Of a stretch of 64,000 nucleotides of DNA, positions 1 to 12,028 are shown in pieces; positions within the stretch are counted from its first letter, which is position 1; each line of letters opens with the position of its first letter. The position numbers and the translations under genes are program-made. Under the pieces are notes generated by a model, which was not told the DNA's origin, did no database searches, and saw nothing but the letters and a program-made list of their open reading frames with translations. This DNA is from Biscogniauxia marginata (taxonomy: Eukaryota > Ascomycota > Sordariomycetes > Xylariales > Xylariaceae), in assembly GCA_022695795.1 (NCBI GenBank), contig MU404066.1:248001-312000 (forward strand). The letters are read 5' to 3'.

Positions 1-106
1 CGCCGGCGTAGCCTTGCTTGCTCTTGCTCATAAAAGAACTTACCTGTAGCGGCTATGGTTCAGCTCCGGGGTCAACTTCTGTTGAACTCGCAAAGCGATC
101 TCATAT

Positions 107-3100
107 GACACAAGATTCCACGCACCCGCTTGCCGTCGTCGGGTTCTCGTTCAAACTGCCTCAGGGCGTCGGGGAACGAACCCAGCTTCTGGGACCTCGT
201 TTTGAAGCGTAAGAACTTGATGACAGAGCGGCCCGGTAACCGCATCAACCCGGATGGGTTCATCAGCGGGAACTCAGAGAGGCTGAACACGGGTGAGCTA
301 TAATTTATCCTCCTCCTCGATGGCTCCTAACGAGTTACTCAGCTCCATGCCCACGGCGCCCACTTCCCCGAGCAGCATCCCGCAGTTTTAATAAAGGCCA
401 TAAAGCGGGTCTTCCGAACCTCTATGTCACCGGATGAAGCCCCTGTACGTGTAAGCAATCTCTCGGCATTCTTACCCCAGGCCCCTATTGCAGGTCAGGT
501 AACCGGCTTACGATTCTTGCAGTGGATCAATCAAATCCAATATTGGCCACTCGGAGGGGACCAGCGGCCTGGCTGGGGTTCTCAAGTGCATTCTGGTGCT
601 TGAGAGAGAGAGGCGTGATTCCACCAAACGCCATGTTTGAGAAGATCAGTCTAGCGCTCGACAATGATTTCTATAACATCAAGTTTTGGAGTGCCTGTAT
701 TGAGGATACCAACGAGTAGGCTAATATGAGATAAGGCACCAGACGAGCTTACGGCATGGCCTCGCGATGGCCTTTCGTCGTGACTTTCGACCGCGAGAGG
801 CCGGCCAAAATGACGTTCTGGGGGTGCTAGGGGAACGATTAGAATCCACTACATCCCAGATGGCGGAACTTCTAGAGCGTTAATACTACACCTCGGGTTG
901 GGGATCATGTTGCGAGTTGTTTTCTACTGCATGCTGTAACCCAGGCCGATTTTAGCGACACCCAGATCAACAATGTCGTATTTTTACCTGGTACGGCGAT
1001 GTTGGTTATGGCGGTTGAAGCAGTAGCGCAGCTTGTGCCCGAGAATCGCTCGATTGCAGCCTACTATATAAAGGAGGCCGATTTCATCAGCGTAGACGAA
1101 GGGTCGCCTACAGAAACGGTCCTCGAACTGCGTCCACTGCAGAGAACCTACGAGAAAGAATCTTCATGGTCCCGTATCAGTATCTTTACATACAGCAGAG
1201 ACCGCTGGATTAAATTCTCCCAGGCTACCGGCGAGTCGTATTCGGATTTCCTCCGTTTCCGTTTTCTACGAGCCTGGTTCTGCATGTTCCTGGTGCTTAC
1301 TTAAACCTTACCACTGAACAATTTTTGCATGACTCTTGCTGAGCTATTTCCAAGCTGCCGTGAAAAGTCGCACGGTCCCACGATTACAGAGGACAAGTGG
1401 GATAAAATTCTCAGGGAAGCAGGTTTCTCAGGGAACGACGTCGTTATCGGCGACTACAAGCGCAATGACGTCTGCCATCTTTCTGGGGTTGTGGCGTCCA
1501 AAGCAGTCGCTCAGGGAGAGCCGCCCACCCCCAACGAGGTTTCACCACAGTACAGGCTGCTTTTGGTAGTAGACCCCCGATCTACCCGCCAAATCTCTCT
1601 GTGCGAGGTCATTAGCGGTCGCGTTTCCGAGGCAGGAGTGTTTCGAGAAAGTAAAGTTGTGTCCTTCGCCGACATGGAAAGCACCGATGTGGCGCCATCG
1701 GACGTGGCCATCGACCTCTTCGAGATGGACGAGCCACTCCTCGGCACGCTCAGCGAGAGGCAGTTCGAGGCTCCTGAAAGAGATGACGCTGAAAATACGA
1801 AGCTTAGTCTGGATCAAGGTTCCCTATTCCGACAGGGAAGTAGGCATGAATTATCCTCTGAGTATAACCTCTCGACGGGTTCCCTCCGCGCTATGCGATC
1901 GGAAGCCCTCGATCGTCGCTCTGTCACTCTGGCTATCGAGTCCGCGGACGGGCAGGACCTCGCGGCATGTGCGTGGCATATTAACACTATCCTGGATGTT
2001 TCGTTCGCAGCCCGACCAGCCTCGCCCGAGCTCGAATACGTTGTGCGCGACGGTCTTTTGCACACGGGTCGACTCTACGAAGAGATGTATCTCAACCAAA
2101 AGGCGAAAGCCCATGTGTCTTCGTAGCTCCGGTCCGAGCCTTGGAAACCTGGACCGCCTTTGAAGTTAGTGGTCAACAGCCGCGAGATGCTTGATACTCT
2201 TGAGTGGGTAGAAGATTTGAGCCATGCCCAAGCGCTTAGACCCGACGAGATCGAAATTGAGCCCAGGGCGTGGGGTCTTAGCTTCAGAGATGTGTTTATA
2301 GCACTTGGCCGACTAGAAGGCTCAGATTTCGGCTACGACTGTTCTGGGATCGTCACTCGAGTGGGCTCCCGGGCTGAACTGCAACCGGGCGACCGCATGG
2401 TCATGACTGGGGCAGGATGCATGAGATCCTTCCCACAAGCGCCCTCGTTGGCTGTTGCCAAGGTTCCGGATAACTTGTCTCTGGCCACTGCGGCTTCGAT
2501 AATCAGCCCTGGAATCATGGCTTATTATTCGCTCATCAGGGTGGCAAAGCACCAAAAGGGTGAGAAAATATTAATACACTCGGCTTCCGGTAGTACGGGA
2601 CAGATGGCTATTTGGATCGCTAAGGTGATAGGAGCAGAGATTTTCGCCACAGTCAGATTTAATACTAAGAAAAAAGTTCTTATAGACCAGTTTGGGGTCC
2701 CAGCGGATCATATCTTTTATAGCTGCAATACTACCTTCGTTTAGGGGGTCATGCGCACGACGAACGGCTCTGGCCTCGACGTCGTCTTGAACTCGCTCTC
2801 TGGTGACGGGCTACGGGCCTCGGACCTCGTGGGAGTGCATAGCCGAGTTTGGGCGCTTTATCGAGATCGGCAAGGCGGATATTGGCGGAAATTCATCATT
2901 GCCCATGGCCACCATATTGGCCTGTCTAATCTCAAACTGGCATCCCAGCTGATGAAGGAAACGCTGGAGTTGGTGAGCCAGGGGCACATTTCGTATCCGC
3001 AGCAACTCCATACTTTCTCTGTTGCAGAGGTCGAGGAAGCTTTCCGCTTCATGCAGTCCGGTAAAAACACAGGTAGAATCATAATCGAGGCTGACGACGC

Positions 3101-3353
3101 TGCTGTAGTCCAGGTAGGGTCTCTAAGTAACACTCTGAGCTGACATTTCGATCACGCAGAAACGTATTGGATCGGCATCGACTTCAGGACCGAGGTGGCC
3201 GTGTTTGAGATAATGGGAGGTACGACGATTGCGGAAGTCGGGAACCTGGTTGCTGATAGGGGTGAACTTGTTGTCAAGGACGCGGAATATTTGAGTCATG
3301 TGTGCTGGGAGTCCATCTTGAAATATACAATTCGGGGGCTCTGTAGTACTTAG
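107..3353 (+). pseudogene. Relic of a highly reducing type I polyketide synthase
   Basis: Fragments appear in the order of a reducing iterative PKS. They are: a ketosynthase N-terminus (107-300; VVGFSFKLPQG, then SFWDL in another frame); a ketosynthase middle scrap near 335-380 (GAHFPEQHPAV); a ketosynthase C-terminal part at 560-710 (VIPPNAMFEKIS); a dehydratase start near 860-1290 (VFLPGTAMLVMAVEA); the tail of a C-methyltransferase region plus linker (1329-2126); an almost complete enoylreductase (2160-3120; SASGSTGQMAIW, LNSLSGDG); and the tail of an acyl carrier domain (about 3160-3270; VAVFEIMGGTTIAEVG). The acyltransferase, the ketoreductase and most of the KS are missing. An in-frame TAG at 2742 splits the enoylreductase, and a frame change with a small deletion sits near 2820-2915. 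The domain names are family knowledge; the deletions and stops are read from the sequence. This is not a working synthase. Confidence 0.9.
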
Positions 3354-3440
3354 AAAGGGAGCGTTTTGACTCGTCCTCGCATGCTTAATCCAAATGCCTT
3401 GAATAAATAAAAGATAAACTCTTTGAGTTATACGCACACA

Positions 3441-3865
3441 TCATAGCTTAGCATCCGGGTCCTTCAGCCGTACCAGGCCCTCCTGTGACCCTAACATCAC
3501 GAGCCGCCCCGTCTTCGCGTTCCAAAACCGCTGGTGCACCAGCACCCTCCCGTTCGCGCCCCACGAAGTCTCGCGCTCTCCTAGCATCGGCTCGTCCGAC
3601 GCCATGGCCGGGGAGCGCACGAAGGCACGCTGCCGGTACCGAGTCGGGTCGGGTCGTCCGTAAAGGGGTTGTCCAGCGGCCGCCAGTCGAAGGGCTCCTC
3701 GCTGGCGCTGAGCTGCAGCAGGGGCGTGGCCTTGGTGACGGCCTTGGTGATGGTCTCCTGCAGCTTCTCCCGCGGGATGTCGTCCGGCCGCGCCACGTCT
3801 ACCGCGGGCAGACCGATCGCACCCCCTTCTGAGATACCAAGAGCCTGTCTGCGATCAGTACTTGC
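3441..3865 (-). pseudogene. Broken acyl-CoA thioesterase-like gene (C-terminal part)
   Basis: Minus-strand reading gives a stretch with PDDIPREKLQETITKAV, then PFDWRPLDNPF, then in another frame YRQRAFVRSP, and finally ETSWGANGRVLVHQRFW with TGRLVMLGSQEGLVRL before a stop at 3441-3443. The last block resembles the C-terminal hot-dog half of acyl-CoA thioesterase II-type proteins, which hydrolyse acyl-CoA esters. The frame changes at a 5-base tandem duplication (gggtcgggtc, 3646-3655), and the section between SDEPML and ETSWG is shorter than I expect for the family. The N-terminal half is absent. It converges on the PKS relic, so the two were probably members of one former metabolite cluster. 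The family call is by recalled motif similarity only. Confidence 0.6.
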
Positions 3866-3869
3866 GTAG

Positions 3870-4976
3870 GCTGGGACTGGTGGTACGCAGCAAGCGTGTC
3901 TTATGCCGTGATTAACCCTTTATTGGCCAACGTGTCTAGCCCAAATTCCGTACCTCGGCGTCACTGTGATGAGCGACTCTATGGGGGGCACTTTGCGGCA
4001 TGCCAGTGATTAAGTCTGGTACAAGAGAGAGGTGGCCGGTCCAAAACTTGGTGGGAAGAAAAGCGAGGATGGGCTCAATTTAACAAGGGAGGTGCGGTGC
4101 ACCTGCTCTCATGTGCCTACCTACCTACCTAATCTACCGTTACACCGAGTTGATTGAGTCGTGCATGTTGGTAGTCACGGCGTGGGTGGCCCGGCTGTTG
4201 CTGACTAAGCTATCCCACTGTATTAAGTTTCCCTCCCCATCTGACTAGGTATTCTTGGGAAAAGTTCAAACAACCACCCAAACGGTTCAAACCTTTACCT
4301 AAGTTAAGTTCGAGACAGAAGGGGAATGGAGGTCCAGCTTGAACCCTAATCCGGCCTCTGAGGTTCTTCGTCCTGGTATGACGTCGTCACGTGGTAAGCG
4401 CGTTTTTGAGGTCACGTGACTGCATTGTGTGAATTGTTCTGTTTCTCCACAGAAGCGGTTGCACTCTGATTTTCAACGTATTTAAATTATTGGTAAAAAG
4501 GTTCACCCGCAAACCTTTCCCAATAATTTCAGCACGAGCCGGGCTGACCTGGCATTTTTAATCCTGAATACAGATAGGTATTCAGTTATAAGAGCGACGC
4601 CGTCCGGGCCCCGTGATAATGGTCACAATTACTTTTAGAAGGGACCGGCAGGGTTGTATATATATTAATTTTACGTTTTTATATATAATACACCTACCTC
4701 ATATAACTTAAACGAGTATAAATTCGAGTCAATTCAATAGTTGTTGTTGTTGTTGCTCATTTATAACCAAATTGACCGCCTTCCCCAATACCATATATTC
4801 ATCTTCATAATCATAAGATAAGTGCATACTTAGATAGCTCATAGATCCCATACATATATCGTCCCTTCATCATCAATCCCATCGGTCGCATATCCAAATG
4901 CGTGCCCTAGATAGATAGCCATGCCAAATTTCGCAAATATATACCGAGCAAGTATATCCTCTCCCGCCCCCTCCTC
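3870..4976. other. Intergenic, no gene seen
   Basis: Non-coding as far as I can see. It contains a CTACCTACCTACCTAAT run near 4110, an AT-rich patch at 4655-4830, and a short GTT/TTG repeat at 4739-4756. It probably includes the 3' untranslated region of the Smr-domain gene on the minus strand. Confidence 0.5.
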
Positions 4977-6073
4977 TCACATGATCACACAGCAATCCGC
5001 CAGCTTCCGCACAACCCTCCCGACGATCGTCTCGGGCTCGTCCGGCTCCTGCTGCTGCGGGGGTCGTTGATGATGCGGTCGCCCTGCCCCCCCTCCATGT
5101 TGCTGTCCCCCCTGCCCCCCGTGCTCACGACGCGGTTTCTTGTGCTTCCCGGCCCCGGGCGCGCCGCCCTCGTGGGCGTCCTCGCCCGCCCCGCGGCCGT
5201 CCGTCAGGTCGACGTAGATCCGGCCGGCGTTCTCCTCCGTCTCGTAGCGCAGGCCCAGCTCGCGGCAGACCTGCTCGACGCGGGGCTTGAGGCGCTGCAC
5301 GTGGTCGGCGCTGTGGTTGCCCTTGCCGACGATGACGTGCAGGTGCGTCTGGCGGCGCGCGCGCGCGTCGCGGATGCGCGCCTCGAGGATGTCCTCGGCC
5401 TCCTCGACGAACTGCCCGTGCAGGTCCACCGTGTCGGCGTCGACGCGCCCCGCCGCGTTGTTCTCCCGGAAGATGTACTCGCTCGCCTGCTTGTTGTACT
5501 CGTCCATCTTGGCGGCGTGGCGCTTGCCTTCGTTGCTCAGCTCCTTGGCCGCCGCGCCGTCGCCGCGCTCGTAGGCTTGGTGCGCCTGTGATGGTGGGGT
5601 TTGTCATGTTAGTAGCGTTCTCCCTCGTTCTTTTTCTTCTTTTTTTTTCTCTATTTCTTTTTTGATTCTTTGATTCTTTCTTTAATAGTCTTCGACCTTA
5701 TAAATGGGACGGGATAATAAGGGAAAGAAGCGTACCCGGTCGAAGCAACTGTTCCGCTTCGAGGCTTCGGCCCGCGCCAGATCACGCAGGCGGTCATATT
5801 CAGCCTCGGAATCATTGCCTACGCTGTGGCTGAAGGCTACGATTAATCAATCAGTCAGTTTGAGTGAGCCAGAGTTCCGTTATTACTACTATGGTGAATA
5901 TTCTATACAAGTACTGTAGTTTTGGTGGTGGGGGATTTGCGTCACTCGAAGGAAGGGCCCCAGAGATAAGGTACCGAGATAGACGAGATAGACAGGGGGA
6001 GGTGGAAAAGGGGGGAAGGGTTTCGTGCATCAATCATACCTTTCCCGCCTAATTGTGTCAGGGGAATCGACAT
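4977..6073 (-). CDS. DUF1771 + Smr domain protein with C-terminal CaaX box
   Basis: Three exons: 6073-6040, 5836-5736 and 5585-4977, with introns of 203 and 150 bp (GTATGA..TAG and GTACGC..CAG), giving 247 residues. The start MSIPLTQLGGK is the only ATG that splices in frame to AFSHSVGNDSEAEYD. Residues about 18-80 form the DUF1771 helix region (EYDRLRDLARAEASKRN, YIFRENN). About 88-165 form the Smr domain, with VDLHGQFVEEAEDI and HVIVGKGNHS where many members carry HGKG. Smr domains are linked to nucleic-acid binding or nicking. A Gly/His/Gln-rich tail follows, and the protein ends in CCVIM. The last four residues fit a CaaX prenylation box, with a second Cys beside it. Membrane anchoring is inference. 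The exon joins are by eye but all phases agree. Confidence 0.88.
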
Positions 6074-9000
6074 CTTTCAATTGTGCGCAGACAAACAGAA
6101 CAGTATAAGTTTATCACAGTTTTGAATTTTGAATTTTTGTGTGTGTATGTGGGATGAAGATGAAGCCTCATCTACGAGCTCACCGCCAACAAAGCTCGAA
6201 TAAGGCTCGTGCGTTGGCACCGCAGTATTTTGTCAAGTTTGTACACGTAGGTAAAATGTGTATTTTGCCCCAAACCCTGTTTTCGTCCTCAAGGCCGTGG
6301 GAGAGGAGAGATCTGCGGCTAAGTAATTTAGCTAATCCATGTTAAAAGTGGCTCGCGGCGGCTGAACGAGGCGTCTTGTCTCCAGTAATAAGAGCTGAGA
6401 TCCAGTTATAGTGCGAAACTGCAGCACGACCTGTATCAGCTCAATTCTGAGGCATTCGGTGGAGGACATCGGCTTATAACAATTTCTGTCTCCTTATGTC
6501 TAGATGCATGAGTACCGGCGCCCAGGTGTGATTGCAGATACCTACATAAATATATATACATATGCATATGCATACACATGTATACGTTAATTATATGCGT
6601 TGCAACCCTAAGATCTGTGTCGATATCCAGGAACGAGACCGTTCGTGGGGCATCGGCATTGTATAGTCTATCTACCTGGTAGTCTAGACTTAATGTTGCT
6701 TAGATGATGTGATCATATCCACCGTTAGGGAGATAAACTACCTATTCTAGTTGCAAATTAGAAGCTCGCGGCTAGAACAAAAGGGGAGTAAACTCAAAAA
6801 TGTACTACTACAAAACTTACGATTACACATGTTTTCAGCTGAGAATGTTAGGGAATGTGGTGTCTTTACGAGTCAGGTCGTACTGCATGTCTAAGTCTAC
6901 TTACTAGTTGTGATATCATTTCCAAAGATAGAAGCCTTCGGATGGAGGATACTTCTTGACAGGCACAGCTATAAATTGTCATTGGTAACCTGTGCACCGC
7001 GCGTTGTGGTTACATATGTACCTACACTAGTATGGACTTGAGGTCCGTTCTCATCAAATCTCTACTAAGTAGAGGGTATGTTTATGTGTATTAGTCTTAT
7101 AAGTGCTCCACAGTCCTGGTGCTATCGGCGATCGCTACACTAGAACTCGGAAAGAAGATAGGGGGCCCGTCGCCATGTGGCAGGCCGGTTTGACCCCAGA
7201 GGTTCCCATATTAAGATTATATATATATAAAAAACCACGCGGCGAGAGAGATTAAATAGGTGAGCATGCGCTTTACCGGTCACGATGGTTTGAGGATACA
7301 TACCATATATACCCAGTGTTATGCAGCAGATGGCGTGCAATTCGCAACCTTCGGGAGAAATGAGAAGGAAGCGAAATTTGAAATTCGGGTTTTGGGGGCA
7401 CACGCCCCAGGAACAGATCCGGAAAAAGACAAAGAAAAAAGAGAAATGCATGCGCACAGGCGTTTTGGAGCTGATAAGTCGATCCAAAGGTCATATGATC
7501 ATGGCCCAGGATGGAATCCCCTGCCTGGTTGGTTACATATGTGACTTGATACTAACGTACCTTAACTAATATAATATAAATACATGCGACAACGTGGACA
7601 AGGGGGGATCAATACCTACATGCACACTCGTTTGCTGTCTATTGTTATACGGGCATTCTTCGATGAAGAATGTCGACACAATGCAAGGCCTTGTGCGCTT
7701 TGATAGTCGTTGCGCTATCGTAATCCGAAATTTTCGAGAAGTTCTGCTTACCACGGTCTGACCACAGATCTACCTTGGCATCAAGGGGGGTGGCAGGAGG
7801 ACGGGTGGTGTCCTCATCCAGCTCGAGCTGTGGCAAAGTTCACCTGGTGCATGGCGATGAAGTCCAGGCTAATCTTGCTGGTGTTTCAAGAATTTCTGGG
7901 GAGGGCAATCATCTTGAAACCACACAGCCTGCTATCGCCATATTTCACGAGTCCAGATGTTAAGAAATGTGATGGGCGCGAGTATCAAGAGAAACCAACC
8001 CCCGCCTCTCTCACACAACATCGACAGGGTCAGATTGCAGTGTCCCATCGAACATCCTGATTGAAATCCTGACCCGGACCTTGCCGTGATCAGGGACGCA
8101 GCACACCTCTAAATAGTCCGCCCGACGGTGTGTGGTATTATGCATGAGTGGTACCTGTCACGGGTCACCGAGATTCAGTATTCGAATCGGCGTTGCCGGT
8201 GCCCCGGAGGGCAAAGAGACTGGTGGTTAATTGGTCAATCTTAACTCCAAAATTATAATTCATCAAGAACTCGATTCAATACACGGTGTGAGTATATGGG
8301 GAGAGGAATTACAATTAATGTCCCCGAGACAGCCAAAGCTTTTATAGTCGCCCGTCCCGATGGTGCTGATTGGATGTAAGTAAAAGTCATTGCGTGATGC
8401 TTTTACGATATAAATAGGTGGAAGATGACGATGCTGACCATACACATCAGATAGTAAGCCTGCTCACTTAAGTGAGCACACATAACCATAACTATAGGTA
8501 TCCTTTGGCCCACTTATGTAGTTTACTATATATGTTGCCACTCTTTGACGCTTGCTATCAGGTGTCCTTTTTTTTTTTTGGGTTGTGAAGGAAATCGTGG
8601 TGTCTCTCACAGCAAATACGATACATCAAATTGGCAACACGAGTTGATGCTGCTAGCCTTGTCAGCACTTTGCTGGGTGAGTACCTTAGGTATGTAGGTA
8701 AGTGGTAGTAGTATACCTATGTATGCACACTATAACGAAGCTGTGGTTTATTATTTGGCCCATCTGCAGGTCTGGTGGATCTTGAAGGGCACGTAAGATC
8801 GAAATGCAGACGAACCGCGAACTAGGCGCCGCAGGTAGGGGAGATACATCCAGATGAGGGTCTGAATAATACTCGGCCCCACTACGTTAGTTCGGAGACT
8901 GGACCAGGGCCTAAAACATAAAGTACCCAGCTACGTGTAAGTCTTCAAACTTATATAAGCACCAATATAGCATGTTCGATGCCTTTGTAGAGAGAATGTG

Positions 9001-10330
9001 ACGCGTAAAAGAAATCACAAGAAGGAATGTAAATTATATAGGTGGCTTGCATATGTCAAAAAGAAAAGAAAGAAAAAAAGTTATTATAGAAAGGTGGCTG
9101 GCAAGCCAATCAACAATGAATATGTATAATACACTCATAATGCTTGCGTTGGTTGTGGTGATCTTCGGGAGTGAATGCTAGCCCTAGAGTACATATAGGC
9201 AGGCCCCCCCCCCCCTAGTAAGGATAAAAGGGGTTAAGTCGCGCCAGGGATTTTTCATTTTGGCCGCAGCCCGTCCAACCGTTTCCAATCCTGAATTATG
9301 AAGTCTCCATCTCGGTGATTGCGCACACTAAAAAGGCGTACTGTAGATCGCTCGCTCAGGGGATCGCTCACTGATCCCCGGCAGAGTGGCATTTAAAAAA
9401 GAATACCTACGTAGTTGATTGATGTTTTTGGTGATATGTAACCGTAAAAGCAGAAAGAAAAACAAGGCAAGCTTTCTGTACAGTTGAATGAAACCTCTCG
9501 AGTTGCATTTGTATGTACACACATAATAAACTTTCTTAGCCCGTCTTGGCCCTTTCTTGCTTGTTACATGAAGTATAAATTGCTATACTGTATAGAATTG
9601 AAGAAGAAAAGACTAATGGATACCTACACCCTTTCAACGGCTGATAAATGCTGACTACCTCTGGTACCTAGTCTATTCCGTAGTTTCTTTTTTTTTAATG
9701 TTGTATTTGATGCATCTAGCGGTTATGTACAGTGTCAGTGCGCAAAGGAATAAGAATATAGGTAACCTGCACTAGGACTCAGGAGATAATTGAGGTGTAG
9801 ATGGTTTACATCCAAGGTGTACCACTATTCATTTAGCTAGGCCCGTCTGGTGCTAGTGGCAGCCGTTCCTCGCATCATCCACACTGGGTCTAGCCTGTTT
9901 GGGACCATCGCCTAGACAATTTCGAACGCCCCGGGCCCCATTGTCTCCTGGGGCCCTGCTCCCCTTCCCCCCCATCTGATCCTAGGTAGGTACATACTGT
10001 ACCTCTAAGCTTGCTGGAGGCGCGCATGCACCTAATAACTCTCACCCGCAGGTACACACACAGGTAGAGACCTCTCACGCAGGCGCGGCTTAGGCCTAGT
10101 AGGTTAGCTTTGTTCCCTAGCACGCCCAGCATCCTTTTCCTCCTCTCTTCTCTCCACTCTCACCATCTCTTCGCCCGCTCACAATCTCCCTCTGACCACC
10201 CTTCTTTTTTCTTCTACCCTCATTTTCCCACTCGTTAACTCTTCCCAGGACTCCTTAGTTCCTGGTGTTTCATCGCAATATCTCGCTATCACGACCTTCT
10301 GATTCTCAACTCAATTGAGTGCCTTGTCAG
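6074..10330. other. Long gene-poor intergenic region
   Basis: Roughly 4.2 kb without an ORF that I can tie to a family. ORFs at 7260-7544 (+), 7710-8060 (+) and 7140-7487 (-) overlap each other, lack splice context and show no recognisable domain. Short homopolymers (T at 8571, C at 9205) and TAGGTA-type motifs (8690, 9968) are present. The last 200 bases, rich in CTCT and CCCTTC, look like a promoter and leader for the G-alpha gene. Confidence 0.5.
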
Positions 10331-10679
10331 GTAAGTTCGAAGAACCTTATTTGCGATATCGCCTACATGACCGTCAACATTGCCGACAACACAAAAGAAA
10401 AGTCAATACACGCCCTTCTCCACTTCCCCTTTTCAGTCTGCGCATTTCGTCCCTTTGCCCTACCAGATCATCACCAGCACTAGCAATTGTCAGCATTGGT
10501 GCAACGCGTGCGAATGCAAATATCGTGACAGTTCCCAACACTAGCCAGCTTCCATATCTTTATTTTTCGAGACGGTCGGCCCTAGTTCGAGGGTTGGATC
10601 GCAGCCATCACCTTGGCGTCATTGAAAATCGTATCGAGACAAAGGCTGAAGTTAATTGCTGACAGCATAACCCACACAG
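10331..10679 (+). other. Probable intron in the G-alpha 5' leader
   Basis: A strong donor CAG|GTAAGT at 10331, a branch-like TGCTGACA near 10658 and an acceptor ACACAG|A at 10679 frame a 349-bp segment about 100 bases before the start codon at 10783. The upstream DNA is CT-rich, as in fungal leaders. No transcript data are available, so this is inferred from splice signals only. Confidence 0.5.
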
Positions 10680-10782
10680 ACGATCGTGACCCTTCGACCC
10701 GGAATATCCGTGATCGACGTCGCATATCCGATTCAACTAGTCGTATTAATCCACATCTTCGGGGCGCGTTCGATTTGTCAAG

Positions 10783-12028
10783 ATGGGTTGTGGAATGAGC
10801 ACAGAGGAGAAGGAGGGCAAGGCCCGGAACGAGGAGATCGAGAACCAGCTGAAGCGGGACAAGATGATGCAGCGAAACGAGATCAAGATGCTACTTCTGG
10901 GTGAGTATCGAGGCCTATCGCGACGAAATCATGGCACCTGTCTAATCAACCACTATTCGTCTAGGTGCTGGTGAATCCGGAAAGTCGACCATCTTGAAGC
11001 AGATGAAGCTGATCCACGAGGGCGGGTACTCCCGCGACGAGCGGGAATCCTTCAAGGAGATCATCTTCAGCAACACAGTCCAGTCGATGCGCGTCATCCT
11101 CGAGGCTATGGAGTCCCTTGAACTGCCGCTAGAGGACCAACGGATGGAATACCACGTCCAGACCATTTTCATGCAGCCTGCCCAGATCGAAGGTGATGTC
11201 TTGCCACCCGAGGTTGGTAACGCCATCGAGGCTCTGTGGAAGGACCCCGGCGTCTTGGAATGCTTCAAGCGATCGCGCGAGTACCAGTTGAACGATTCGG
11301 CTAGATAGTAAGTACCCGCGTCTATCACGCGACTACCGAACCCAATTCTCACCTCCCATTTTTACAGCTACTTCGACAACATCGCGCGCATTGCTGCCCC
11401 CGACTATATGCCCAACGATCAGGATGTGCTCCGCTCTCGTGTCAAGACGACCGGTATCACGGAGACTACCTTTATCATTGGCGATCTGACTTACAGGATG
11501 TTCGACGTGGGTGGTCAGCGATCTGAGCGAAAGAAGTGGATCCACTGCTTCGAGAACGTTACGACTATTCTGTTCCTTGTCGCCATTTCTGAGTACGATC
11601 AGCTGTTGTTTGAGGACGAGACGGTGAACCGTATGCAGGAAGCTTTAACCCTGTTCGATTCGATCTGCAACTCGAGATGGTTCATCAAGACGTCCATCAT
11701 CTTGTTCCTAAACAAGATCGATCGATTCAAGGAGAAGCTACCTATCAGCCCGATGAAGAACTACTTCCCCGACTACGAGGGCGGTGACGATTACGCGGCA
11801 GCCTGTGATTACATCCTCAACCGATTCGTCAGCTTGAACCAGCACGAGACGAAGCAGATCTACACGCACTTTACTTGTGCCACAGATACAACACAAATCC
11901 GCTTCGTCATGGCTGCGGTGAATGGTGAGCAAATATCCATCCCATGCTATAGAATTACTGTGTTGCTAACCTAACCCACCATAGATATCATCATTCAAGA
12001 AAATCTCCGTCTTTGCGGTCTTATCTGA
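10783..12028 (+). CDS. gna-1: Heterotrimeric G-protein alpha subunit, group I (Gi-like)
   Basis: Four exons: 10783-10900, 10965-11307, 11368-11924 and 11985-12028, separated by introns of 64, 60 and 60 bp with GT..AG ends. The product is 353 residues, the usual length of fungal group I G-alpha proteins. It starts MGCGMS, giving a Gly2 myristoylation site and a Cys3 palmitoylation site. The nucleotide-binding motifs are all intact: GAGESGKST at 40-48, [18 protein letters not shown] and TCATDT. It ends CGLI, the Gi-type cysteine that pertussis toxin can modify. Such subunits couple seven-helix receptors to adenylate cyclase and control growth, mating and, in pathogens, infection structures. It acts at the inner face of the plasma membrane. 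It closely resembles Neurospora GNA-1 and Magnaporthe MagB as I know them. No defect is seen. Confidence 0.98.

Noticed and set aside
7140..8060. Overlapping ORFs on both strands in the 7-8 kb region
   Set aside because: No domain, no consistent splice sites and no preferred frame; treated as non-coding.
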